Origin: Malania oleifera
Taxonomy: Eukaryota > Streptophyta > Magnoliopsida > Santalales > Ximeniaceae
Length of the DNA stretch: 64,000 bases
Direction of reading: 5' to 3'
Assembly (NCBI RefSeq): GCF_029873635.1
Contig: NC_080418.1
Coordinates: forward strand, 10,368,062-10,432,061
Shown: one piece after another, positions 11,954 through 23,289 of the stretch
Layout of the letters: each line of letters opens with the position of its first letter
Position numbering within the stretch: position 1 is the stretch's first letter
Notes under the pieces: model-generated
What the model saw: the letters and a program-made list of their open reading frames with translations, nothing else
The model's database searches: none
What the model was told of the DNA's origin: nothing
Program-made: the position numbers and the translations under genes

Positions 11954-14202
11954 AAAATAAAGAGGATAAGAAGAAGAAAGAAGAAGAAGAAGAAGTCTGC
12001 AGAATAGACACGCGCCCCCCCCTCTCTCTGAAATTTTATCTGCGCAGCGCCAACCACTCCGTCTTCGTCTCTCTCCTTCTCTCAATTTCTCGGTAAATTT
12101 GCAGCGGATCGGGAAACGGAAGGTGCTGTTGGATTCCTGATTCCGCTGCTGACATTTCTACTGTAGCAGATTGATCGTGGGAACGATTTAGGCACTGCTC
12201 CTGGGGAAAGGTAATTTTTTTCAATTTTCTCAATTTCGCTGTTAGTATGTGGTTAAATCAACGAACGGACACCACCACGGGGTCCTAGTCATCGTCGTCG
12301 TCATTTTGGCATAGGTAATTTTTAAATTGGGGTTTTTTAGGCCCTATTCCAAAGCGAGAGTGGGATTTGGAAATTTGGATAAATTTAAAGGTATTATTAT
12401 TTATTTAGGAATTATGGTCCTAGGAAATATTTAAATAATATTTTATTCAGAAATAATTTATTGGAATTAGGAATTTAATTTCGGGGTCCGAGTGAGCGCC
12501 ACAAGTATTTTTTCGGAGTTCTTGTCGGTGTAGTTCGAGAATTAAGGTAAGGGAGAAATTTATATATTAAATAAGGTTATTAATGAATTAAAAATGAATA
12601 TGTGTTATTTATGTATATATGTTTTTATGTGAGTTTAAAATGTCAGCCATGAAATTTATGTTTTCTGAGCTTAGGATTGTCGATATAGTTATGTATGTGT
12701 GAAAGTAAAAGAACAAAAGTGAAAAGAATTTTCTAAGGAATTATGTAAGAAATGAAGTGTATTTTGAACATGTAAATGTTAAATGCGGGTTGGCTTATTT
12801 TATAAGAAATATGTATGAATTTTACTGCTAAATTGTGTGACATGAGAATCTGTGCAAATTATATGTTAAATGTATGAGATGCATGCTAAGTAAATAAAGC
12901 AATGAGAATAAAATATGATATGGACAATGTTGCCTGTGTATGTAAATGCAACCATGTAAAGGTACTACAGCTGAAAGCCGGGTTAGCAGATCTAACTCAT
13001 TTCTATGTGGACTAACTAATGATAGCTAAAAGGAGTTGTGTTAGATTCTAGTACATTTCTATGTAGACTAACAAATGACGGCTAAAGAGCGGCTGTTGTA
13101 CAAAGGAACGAAATGAAAATGTTATGAAATGAAATGATAAGGAATGACAATGCAATGAAATGAAATGTGAAATGTGAATGATACAAATGGAAAAGAATCA
13201 CTTAAAGTAAAACACAAGGAAATGTTAAGTTATGAACATGAAAGAAGTTGAATGATTGAATAATGATGGAAAGAACGATGTGTTATGATATTAGAAGTAT
13301 TTATGTATGTAGAATATGTTACGTTTGGGCGGGGCGCACTCTTCGCCTGAGGGCTTGTTGAGTAATGCGAGTGCACTAGTAGCTTCAGATGTGGTAGTAG
13401 TTGCATAATGCACTAGGGCAGAGGGAACCTACTTGTATGGGCGGGTAGGATTCCCTATCCTTAGGGCCTTTGCCGGTAAATTATTGTTGAACTGTGTGAG
13501 TACGAGATTAATCTACCACTTAAGGGCTTACTGAGTAAGATGAGTGCTCTGATATGTTTTAATTGTGACCTTGGGGTTACCTAAGTATTAGAGCAAAGGG
13601 GCGCTACTTGTATGGGCGGGTAATCACCCCTATCCTTGGGTAATCTCGTGGGTTAAATATTTGCATGTGCTTGTTTAGGTTCAGAAAACGTTTCAATGTT
13701 ATATGATGATTTGCAAATGAAATAAAAATGATATCTATTTATCTCATGTTGGTCACACGCTGTTTTAATATGTATGTTTCTTCCCTTACTGAGATGTGTC
13801 TCACCCGAATATGATTATTTCTTTTTAGGACATCCTCGAGGTCGGGCTTAAAGAGCTCGAGGGTTGTTAGCCTTCTGAGGATTGCATAAAGAGAAAGGGT
13901 ATATTTTTATATACTTTGAGGGAATGTAAATATTTATGTTTTAAGTTTTTATGTTTTAAGCCTGTTGAGAACAGAATGGTTGTGAAAATACTGAAATGCT
14001 TTTGGAGATGTTTGTATATATGGGAATGCGGGTGTTGGATGGATACTTTGGATTATAGATAGAAATTAGTAAAGTCTGGTATTGTGTTATATGGAGATTT
14101 TGTTTATGTTTTCCGCTGCGTATGTTATGTTAATTATGAATTATCAAGAATTTTAGCAGGTATAACGCATTAGACCCGGGTTTAAGGGTTCGGGGCGCTA
14201 CA
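11682..14202 (+). mobile_element. Solo-type Ty3/gypsy LTR, family E, inside copy D
   Basis: It starts TGTAAAAACCCGAAAA and ends GGTTCGGGGCGCTACA, a usual pair of ends for long-LTR plant gypsy elements. The flanks are ATGAA (11677-11681) and CTGAA (14203-14207), a 4-of-5 target duplication. Copy D continues in register on both sides. It contains a TA run (11916-11950), a GAA-rich leader and a direct pair of GTATGGGCGGGTA-containing segments (about 13433-13465 and 13608-13640). No coding domain was seen. 2521 bp. Confidence 0.75.
11916..11950. repeat. (TA)n microsatellite
   Basis: Pure TA run inside LTR E. Confidence 0.95.
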
Positions 14203-14597
14203 CTGAATAATACTCTGGTGGAACATTTATAATTTTATACTGAAATCATACTCAAATAACCTAGCATAGCATATTTCCCTTACTTGTTTCCTGCTAAAAA
14301 TCTCCTACTATAACGAGTGCAACACCCGCAGGGTTCTCCACTCAACACTCTGAAACCATAAATCTCATAACAAAATATTATTATTTCTACGTCTACAACA
14401 TTTTCTACAACTTCTAGAAAGCCAAATTCCGAATGAAAGACCTTACCACTGGATTTGGGATGAATTCCAACTTCGTTTCACCAACGATTTGTTCCGTCGG
14501 ACTTGAAGAGAACTCCGTCAGGAACGTCGTGGTGGCTTTAGATCATCGATCCAGCAACTAATAGGGCTAGGATTGAAGAGAGAAGAGGGAGAGGCCG

Positions 14598-14660
<63 letters not shown>

Positions 14661-15044
14661 AGTGGCGCTGTATTTCTGAATTAATCCGAAGTTTTGCACA
14701 ATTTATACTGCGAGATTCGTCGATGAGCCACGTCACTTCGTCGACGAGTCCTGTAGAAAGTTCGTCGACGAATCTGCACCCTCGTCGACGAATTTCAGAC
14801 TTCCCAAAATTTCTCTCTCGGTATCTTCTCGTTGACGAGACGGGACCTCGTTGACGAGGTCCTGAAGAACCCTCATCGACGAAACTCCTGTGTTCGTCGA
14901 CAAGGCCTAGGGAAATTTCTTGGAATTATCACCTCCAAAATGCAATGTCATCGATGATCGCTTCGTCGGCTGCCTCCTTATGTTACTGATTCCATTTTCC
15001 TCCTTCTTTACTATTTAAATACCATTATTACTCTGGTCGTTACA
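14203..15044 (-). mobile_element. Ty3/gypsy LTR, palindrome-array lineage, copy D, 5' part
   Basis: The minus-strand LTR starts at 15044 with TGTAACGACC. It holds about ten TCGTCGACGA-like palindromes (14708-14970), an ACGT core (14727), a TATA box (about 14698-14708, minus) and a GA microsatellite (14601-14656). The five bases after it are CGATA, close to the TGATA before copy C. Confidence 0.75.
14601..14656. repeat. (GA)n microsatellite inside LTR copy D
   Basis: Pure GA run of 56 bases at the leader position of the LTR. Confidence 0.95.
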
Positions 15045-17612
15045 CGATAACACACACTAAAACACATACACAACACCATACTCACACATCTACACTACCA
15101 GCCATGACTCAGCATTTTCGCACTCTCTCTTCCCATGCCATCTCTCTCTCTCTTTCTCTATCTCTCCTTCTTCTCCTAGAATCCTGGATCTAAAACATCC
15201 CTTCACGCTTCTCACCTAGTACACAGGCGGCCACTGGGAGCACACATGGTTGTTGTGGGGAGTCTCCATTATCCCCTACACGCACAGAACTCTCGCGAGT
15301 CTCTCTCTCACTGCTCCCTCACTCTCCGTACCCTCCATCTCCAGCCATACCACACAACAGACTCACAGAGGAACCATCATTCTATTCTCATTTTCACGTT
15401 CCCATGCATTCTCATTAACCTTTACCCGCGGCTCATGGCCGCGAGCCACCTTCTCCATACGGCAAAGCCCACTTTCACGCTCTCCCGTCCCTCTCTAATA
15501 CCAAGACACTCAAACGGCCCATCGTGGGTCTCGTTTCCGCTGGCAACTCGGGAACTGCTGCTCGCTGTTGCAGGTGAGGTCGTTAGGATGAGGATGAATA
15601 AGGAAGGAACTGGCTACTATGACGGCCAATAGCTTTTAGGAAAACTACTCTGGTCTCCGCTCCGCTGAGGCAGCTCCATATGATGAAGCAACAGAGCCAG
15701 GCGGCGTGGGGAGGACAGGGTAAGACAGGTGGACTTTATCAACAGCACCAAGTGGTTCCAAACAGGGCGAAGACAAATGAGTTTGCTAATAACAAAAACT
15801 CTAGGCCTCTGGGTTTGCCTCCCTCTGCGTGGCCTCCACTACAGAAGCAGAAGCAAAATCAACAGTAGTGGGTACAACCATGAGTAACCACTGTTCACGC
15901 ACTTGCAAACACCGTTTCACACACCCATGCACGCACCATTCATGCACGACCTGACTCTCCCTCATTTCTAGCAGACCACGACACCAACCACTCAGTCCTC
16001 CATTGTCTCCATCACCCACCGTTGATTCTTGTCATCAACGCTCCCAGCGAGATCCCCCACCTAGCCTCCTCGTTCCGACCATCCTCCAGAATATCCAACC
16101 ACCAACTCTCCACTCACCATAGCCACATAAACACCTCACTCGCTTACAGCCACCCTTACCAACTCCATCTCCGATCACCCCTACACTACTTCACGGCCTG
16201 CACGCGCCCACTCTCCCAGCGTCACCTCACGGCTTTCATGCACTCACACAGACATTAACACCTACTATTACACACCCTACTACACACACTAAAACACACA
16301 CTGTTTCACGCACACACACTACTACACACACTAAAGCACACGCTGTTTCACGCAATAACCTGCACACACACTGACACACTCACCTACACACACACTATTA
16401 CACACAACGAAACACACACCACTAACACACACACACACACACACCTGCACACACACTGACACACCCATCTACACTCACACTTTTACACACAAAATGAAAA
16501 CACACAATCACACACCCATGCACGTGCCAAACCCTAAGCATACATGAAAAACACCCAGGCACCAACACACCCATGCAGACACATTTTTCACATTCCATGC
16601 ACACACGTTTTTCACACATTCCATGCACACACTAAAACATATGCCAACTTGCGCGCCCCATAGGTACTGTGTGTTGACTTGGCCTTGACTCGGCCTAAAA
16701 CGAGTCGACCCTTCCCGGTTCATTCTCAGGCCGGTTTGAGTCGTCTAAACCGGTATGAAACCGGTTTAGCCTTTTATGTTATCTTATATTTAACAATTTC
16801 AAAAAAATCACAAAAAGTCAAAAAAGGATTTATAATGTCGATTTTGCCTTAATTCTCTTTTTGTTATTTAATTACTTCGGGAAAAATATTGAAAAATCAC
16901 AAAAGAATCAAAATTTCCAAAATGACTTTGCACTTAAAAAATCACAAAACATCCAAAAAGTCTTAAGAAAACCACAAATATATTTTGAGGTTTGTGTCGT
17001 CCCGAAGGAGTCTGAAAACCTCTTGGAATATTATTTTTCATACTTAGAAAATTCTATAAAGATTTTAAAACCCCACGAGTGTATTTTCGTAAACTATTTT
17101 CTTGATTTTTCATCCCGATGATTGCAACAAAGGGCATGGACTTTTCAGAGTATTGGATTGTCCTGATTTTGAGGGAATACCTATATGGTATCTATTTTGT
17201 GCATATTATTTTTCATACTTAGAAAATTCTATAAAGATTTTAAAACCCCGCGAGTGTATTTTCGTAAACTATTTTCTTGATTTTTCATCCCGATGATTGC
17301 AACAAAAGGCATGGACTTTTCAGAGTATTGGATTGTCCCGATTTTGAGGGAATACCTATATGGTATCTATTTTGTACATTTTCTTTGATTTTTGAAAGAG
17401 AGTAATTTTGAAAAGCTTGTTAAATTTATTTTGGGATAATTTTCAATTAATTTGGTATCGTTCATAAGAATGGGTGCATAGGGGATGCTAATACCTTTCC
17501 CTCGTGTAACCGTGCTCCCATGCCCAACTCTGATAACGCAGACTGATTCTACCCCTAACGGGATAGCAATCAAGTGCTCTAACCGCACTCCAAAAGGTTA
17601 GTGGCGACTCCA
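15045..17612 (+). mobile_element. Tat/Ogre-like Ty3/gypsy LTR, right part
   Basis: Continues the LTR begun at 6385: C/T- and CA-rich leader (15050-16640), GAACCGG/CCGGTTT-rich stretch (16670-16770), then GGATGCTAATACCTTTCCC (17473-17491) and TTAGTGGCGACTCC (17598-17611), which I recognise as the 3' end region of Tat/Ogre LTRs. The exact end is uncertain, and no clean target duplication matching the left flank ATCCT was found. No long reading frame with a known domain. Confidence 0.55.
17046..17395. repeat. 175-bp tandem duplication
   Basis: Two copies, period 175, each starting AGAAAATTCTATAAAG (17046 and 17221) and running through CATCCCGATGATTGCAACAA to TGGTATCTATTTTGT. They differ at only a few positions, so the duplication is much younger than the surrounding LTR. 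Confidence 0.9.
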
Positions 17613-17893
17613 TCACACATTGTTTTTCCATGAAAAATACTTTTTCAAAATTCACATCCATTTTTCCCAGTTTGCAGGTGCACTCGTTGCCAAAGTGGTT
17701 TCTGACAGGTCCGAGATGTTGCGACAAGGCCTCCTCCACTGTATGATTCCTCCATAAGACTTTTACTAGTAGATTTTTATTGGTGCACAACTCCTATTCT
17801 TTTCTATCTAAAATCTGCACTGGTATTTCCTAATATATTACTGCCGCAGGAGCACATTAGTGGGATGGAAAGTAGTAAAAGTTTTTTCTAGTA
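17613..17893. other. No gene seen; downstream flank of Tat/Ogre-like LTR
   Basis: AT-rich sequence without a supported reading frame. It may be the start of the Tat/Ogre interior. Confidence 0.4.
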
Positions 17894-19375
17894 TGTTGAT
17901 TACGAGTCAAAAGTGCGTAATTAGACATCTTAATCCGAGTATTATGGCTTATATTTTTAATTAAATATCCAATTACGTCCAATATTTTAATAAAGTTTCA
18001 AATTTATCATTTTTGAGTTTTATTGCATAATTTATGAATTTTTAGTAATTTTTTATCGCAGGAAAATTTCTAGGAACCAAAATCGGTATCTGTTCGTAAT
18101 TCATGCATAACTTTTCCATCCGAGTTTCGATAGAGACGATTCAAATTTTTGGAAAAAGAGGAAATGGTTATCTACAATTTCCGTGTTTTGAGTTTTACAA
18201 GAAACAGACTCTAAAAAGGTCAAATTTGGCTGTGAACAGTGAACAAAAAAATGAAAAAAAAATAAAAAATAATAATAATAATAATAATTAAAGTGCTGAC
18301 GTGCCCGGCCATGCAGATGTGCGCTGGGTGCTGGGTGTGTGTGTGGGATTTTTATATTTGTTGTTGAAAAGTCAAAGGAAGAAAAGGGGCTTTTGGGAGC
18401 TTTTTAGGGAAGATAAAAATAAAGAAGTAGTTTATTTTTTTTTCTTGTTATTAGCAGAAGGGGGGGCGGGGGGGGAGGGGGGGGGGAGCAGCTTTGAAGG
18501 CTTTTATTTTTCTGGGAGTTCCGCCGCAACAAAAAGCAGCGCCGCACAGAGGGCAGCAGCAAGCTGCTGCGTGGAAGACCCGAGCACTAGTTGGGAAGGG
18601 ACTCACCTCACGACTATTTCTCTCTCTCTCTCTCTCTCTCATCTTTTTTGTTAGTTGTCTATTGTGATTTATTTTCATTTGTCATTTTAATACATGTTTT
18701 AATATTTAGTTTCAGTTGAATATTACATTGAGTATTTTTGCTTAGAGTTAATGTTGGGTCTATTTATGTTTAAAAATATTAGTGGATTAAGTTTATTTGC
18801 AGATTAAATTAATGTTGAGTTTGTTTTATTGATGTGTTTAAGTTACTTTTATTTTTGTTCTCATCTCTTTCTTATTTCTCTTCTTTCTTCCTTGCCATTT
18901 TCGTTATTCACTTTAATGTTAGTTGTTTAAGTTTAATTCTCTTTAGCCATTGTTGAAGTTAAATATTTTTATTTGAGTTATTTTTATGGTAAGTTTAGTT
19001 TGTTATTGAATGAGTCTTATTTGCTTTATTTTTTGGTCAAATTATCATTGTGTTGAGTTGGGTGTTTAATCTTAAGTCATTGTTGAGGTTTTAACTTTAG
19101 TTTATCTTTGTTTAATTAGTGAGTTGTTTGGTTGGTTTTATGCATGTTAAATTTTTAGTTTAGGTTTTGCGTCACTTCAATTTCATCACAAACTTCCAAA
19201 AATCCTAAGAAATCAAATCTGAACCATGTTCACGAAAATTGTTTTCTTATTTTCTTTTCTTGTTTTGAGTTAGTTTAGAACTAATCTGCATTCCCCGTGA
19301 AGACGATCTGGCCTATTTGTGCTAATAATTACACGACGTAACTTTTATACTTGGGATAGCCCTCGTGCTACTCAT
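17894..19375 (+). mobile_element. Possible LTR of a further gypsy (Athila-like) family
   Basis: It begins TGTTGATTACGAGTC, contains CATGCATAACTTTTCCATCC, a G-rich run (18460-18486) and a CT run (18619-18640), and ends near CCCCGTGAAGACGATCTGG (19294-19312) and TACTTGGGATAGCC (19349-19362), motifs that I associate with the 3' part of Athila-type LTRs. No target duplication found. No gene seen. Confidence 0.35.
18460..18486 (+). repeat. G-rich tract with G-quadruplex potential
   Basis: Runs of seven or more G separated by single C or A residues, in AT-rich surroundings. Confidence 0.8.
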
Positions 19376-19388
19376 TTTTAGAAGTAAG

Positions 19389-19805
19389 TCACATGTCTTC
19401 ATCAGTAATATTTTCACCACACAATTTTCGCTTCAAGCTAATCTTATGCAGAGTTGAGTTATATTCGCCGACTATTTTAAAGTCTTGCAACCTCAGGTGC
19501 AACCATTTATATTGAGCTTTTGGTAAAATTACTGTTTTTCGAAGATCAAATTTATCTTTTAAATTTTTCCATAGGATAAGTATGTCTTTAACAGTGAGGT
19601 ATTTAATTTTTAATTCTTCATCTAAATGATGACGGAGGAAGATCATAACTTTTACACGATCCTGCAGGGATGTGGCATTTTGACCTAAAATAGTGTTTCC
19701 TAAGTTCATTGCATCTAGATGGATGTCAATATCAAGAATCCAAGATAAATAATTGTTACTTTTGATATTAAGGGGTACAAATTTAACTTTGTTTAGGTTC
19801 GACAT
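19389..19805 (-). mobile_element. Ty1/copia gag fragment (fossil)
   Basis: A 138-residue reading begins MSNLNKVKFVPL and shows the copia gag N-terminal pattern: a 'YLSWILDIDIHLDAM' segment, then a helical middle with 'LWKNLKDKF' and 'RLQDFK'. The remainder of the element is not present to the left. The element's own 5' leader and LTR lie at higher coordinates, split by LTR copy F. Confidence 0.75.
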
Positions 19806-20029
19806 CTAAATAAATTAACAATAATGACAATTTAAAAAACAAAATATAAAAACTAAAATAAAACTGAGATAATAATATATATATTATTTCCACCATTCCG
19901 GGGTACTTAAAATATGTTTTTTCAGGAACATTATATTATTTTTATCAATTTGTACTCTTCAGGAGTATGATTCCAATTTACAATATTAAATTAGGTAATA
20001 ATTTATCACCTCTTATGGAAGTTAAATGT
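19806..20029 (-). mobile_element. Copia 5' leader/LTR, inner part
   Basis: AT-rich sequence with near-palindromic units such as CTCTTCAGGAGTA and CCTCTTATGGAAG. It continues after the copy F insertion at 24228. The flank before copy F is AATGT and after it AATAT. Confidence 0.5.
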
Positions 20030-20295
20030 TGTAGAGACTCAAAGAAATTATAATAATTAAATAATAAGGGAAAGGAGAGAGAAGGATAAATTGTAATTTA
20101 GAAATTCAAACAGGGGTCTCGTCAACGAACACGCTTGATGGGATCGTCGACGAGGACACGTGTCTCGTCGACGAGAAGATACCGAGAGGCTATTTTTTAG
20201 CTCTAAATTTCGTCTACGAGAAATAGACATTCATCGACGAACTCCCTTCTTGACCTCGTCGACGAAGTGACGTGACTCGTTGATGAGTGCAAGTG

Positions 20296-20303
20296 TATAA
20301 ATA
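20296..20303 (+). promoter_or_regulatory. TATA box of LTR copy F
   Basis: TATAAATA, 11 bases after the last palindrome of the cluster. Confidence 0.6.
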
Positions 20304-20347
20304 GCCTAAACTCGAATTTTTCTACAAAAATCACGCGAAAACTTCCC

Positions 20348-20349
<2 letters not shown>

Positions 20350-20419
<70 letters not shown>
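20350..20419. repeat. (CT)n microsatellite inside LTR copy F
   Basis: Pure CT run of about 70 bases, 50 bases downstream of the TATA box. Confidence 0.95.
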
Positions 20420-20421
<2 letters not shown>

Positions 20422-21202
20422 GTTCATCCCCTCCCCCTTCCCTCTAAGATTTTGGGTCGGTTTCTTCTTGGTTCGACGATCCGAGGCTGCCACAACACTC
20501 CTAGGGAGGTTCTCTTCAAGTCTGCTGGAGTGGATCGTTGGTGGGGTTAACTTGGATTTCATTCCAAATTCAAGGTAAGACTTTTTATTTAGTATTTGAC
20601 TTCTCACAGTTATAGAAAATGTAGTACTCGAAGAAATATTGAAATTTTGTTCAGAGAGATATTGTTTTCAAGGTGTTGAACGGGGAACCTTGCGGGTGTA
20701 GGACTAGACATTGTAGGAACTTTTCAGTAGTCAAGTAAGGGACTAAACTAAAGTAGTAATTTTTCTTTATAATTATTATTATTTAATAGCAGGTTTATGT
20801 TCAGAAAGCATGTATTATATATAAGCATATTTGTGAAAATACTGCTGTTACATAGGAATATGTATTTTTAGTATGAAATGTCAGGAAATATGATTTTAGA
20901 ACAAAATCCATGATTTTATTCAGTATTGTGTGGCATGAATATTATTTTATGCATATTGTATTGTGTTACGTCAATTTTACAGAAAAAACATGTTTTAGTT
21001 ATTTTCAGGAATAACATGTGAAAATAGTAAACTATGATTTCAGAATATATATGATAAACAGTACATTTATTCAGAGCAATATGTATGAAATATTCAGCGC
21101 AAGGTCGTGATTGATAGTCGGCGCAAGGCCGTGGATTATGCATGTTTTCAGTGCAATGCCGCAATTTGAATGTATTCGGCGCAAGGCCATAATTATTTAT
21201 GT

Positions 21203-23289
21203 TGTTGACCCCATGGGTCATACCCTGTTTTGATTATGACAAATACTCCGGTATTTAACATTTGTTAAGTTTGTGTGTAGGACCATAGTAGGAAAATCAT
21301 ATTGATGGAACATGACAACTTGAAGAAAATAAAGACCTGGAATGTTTATTAATTGTTGTAATGTTATTGGGTCTGTAATAGTAATTAGACATATGGTCTG
21401 TAATAATCTCTACATGTCATGTATGTAGGTTTTTGTAAGCTCAAAATGACCATAAATTGACCATAGGGACAGAATGACTTTAGGGTAGGTCGACCGACGC
21501 CGGGTTTTTGGGCGTACTTGAAAAGACCCTAGGTTCTACACATTGTGCACAAAGTCCCCATAATCACTTACATTATCAGGGGAAAGAATTGAATTAAAAA
21601 TTGGACTTAATAGACAAATATGTGAGAGGTCGGGCGACCAAACCCCAGGAGTTCAAAAACTCCTTGGGCGCCCGAACTGCTGGAAAGTCAGCAGTTTGAC
21701 TTGGGTTCGGGCTACCGAACTAAGAATAAACGTATCGCCCTCGAACGACCAAACCTCTGTCAGGGTGCTTTTCACCAACTCGGGGTGCCGAACTTTTTAG
21801 TTCAAAAAGGGCTCGGGCGATCGAACTTGTTAGTTCGGTTAAATGAACTTTATTTCAGGCACTTGAACAGCGCGGCAAATGTTTCTGACTTTTGTTCAGG
21901 CAACCGAACCTAGACCCAAGCGACCGAACTATTTGAAAATGCTTTTCTAACTGAGTCTATTCGGGCACCCGAACCTCAGTCCGGGCACCCGAACTTCTCG
22001 GGTTAAATTAATTTTTATAGGGGTTAAAATAAGTAAATTGAGTTAATTTTCCTAATTGATTTTAAAAAATATTTAATAATACCCATAAAGTCCCCAACGG
22101 TTATATTTTGGTCTTGGCCTATGTATATGATTTCATTTGTGTGGATTAAAAGAAGATTAAGAAAAATCATTAGCCAAAATCCTCTCAAACCCAAAATCCC
22201 GTTTTGCCTATAATACTTCCAAACACTCTCACACCTTCATTCCATTAATTATTTTTGGTCGTGTGTGAGTTCTTGCTTGGGTTATTGCTGAATAGTATTG
22301 CTAATACTCCTAGTGTGCTTGTGCGATTGAGATATTATTTTTGAGGAGTTTAGCTTAGGTTTATCCCACAGATTTTCATGCCATAAATCTTGTGTTGGGA
22401 TAAACTAGTAAGCTTAGGATATTTGCATTATTATTGCAAGTGTCCAATAGCTTGGATTTTTATTGTGCAAAAATATTTTCAAGCAAGTAAAATACTTTCA
22501 AATTAGTAGTGTGCCTATTTCATTGAAGAAAATCTCTTTAAACTAGTTTGAATATCTGATAGATATCTTTGGAATACTAATGTGTTATTGATTTGTGCTT
22601 TGCTTAAATTCCAAAGTATTGCTTGTTTAGAACACTCTTGAACATTATTATAATCATATCTTATTGAGTGTTATTTGCACGTATATACACATCACTGAGC
22701 TTACATTTACCTACATTGGTGATGTTTATGTGATTGATTAAGTATACTGCGCGTATTGGGGTACATATCTGCTTTACTTGAGAAGCACAATCACTGTACC
22801 AGTCATATTGTGAAAAATACTGTTGGATTTCCAAGCATGGCCTGAGGGGGTTTGATCTAACCCGGAAGGATCAGGTTGGGGTCATCCCTGTGAGACCTAG
22901 GGCCTTCTCCGCCCCACAAGGAGAGTTTGTAAAGGTTGAGGTCAGTTCTGTGCTAATTGACCTGGTTGTAATCGGTGCAGCTCCACCGTTAAATGATCAA
23001 TTAGTGGAATCCTTGGACTTGCGAGTTAGAGGCAGGGACGTAGGCACAGTTGGACAAACCTCGATAACATATCGTGTGTCTGTTTATATTTCTGCATTTT
23101 ATATTTACCGCACGTGTATGTTATTGTGTGAATGATGCGCATGATTTAAATTCTGTATATTATACTTATCTGCGCATTTGGGTAGATAAACCTAGGTTGT
23201 GAATGTACTGTTGCTGAACCAGTTTAACCTAGGAGAAAAAGTCTTAAATTCCAATTCACCCCCCCTCTTGGGAATACATCAAAGCTAAT
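21203..23289 (+). mobile_element. SIRE-like Ty1/copia solo LTR 1
   Basis: It begins TGTTGACCCCATGGGTC and TTTTGATTATGACAAA, and ends with the TTCACCCCCCCTCTTGGGAA block, the start and end signatures of SIRE/Maximus LTRs. An array of near-palindromic GGGCGACCGAAC-type units lies at 21480-21990. Its flanks TATGT (21198-21202) and TATGT (23290-23294) are a candidate target duplication, although the end could also be placed at 23280. No interior region, so a solo LTR about 2.08 kb long. Confidence 0.75.

Larger units (their letters stand above)
20030..21202 (+). mobile_element. Ty3/gypsy solo-type LTR, palindrome-array lineage, copy F, left part
   Basis: It starts TGTAGAGACTC. It holds seven TCGTCGACGA-like palindromes (20119-20285), a CACGTG G-box (20157-20162), TGACGTG (20268), a TATA box (20296-20303) and a CT microsatellite (20350-20419). 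GGCGCAAGGCC-type repeats occur at 21098-21190. The SIRE-like LTR interrupts it at 21203. Without that insertion the LTR is about 2.1 kb. It is flanked by AATGT/AATAT, a 4-of-5 target duplication. Confidence 0.8.

Noticed and set aside
14573-14854. Reading frame with long Glu-Arg alternation
   Set aside because: It is a translation of the (GA)n microsatellite in LTR copy D, not a gene.
15246-15632. 128-residue open frame
   Set aside because: It lies in the C/T-rich leader of the Tat/Ogre-like LTR, is low complexity and matches no family I know.
16270-16640. Dense ACACAC and TGCACAC repeats, at first sight CRISPR- or telomere-like
   Set aside because: No constant repeat-spacer pattern and no telomere unit; simple CA-rich low-complexity sequence inside an LTR.
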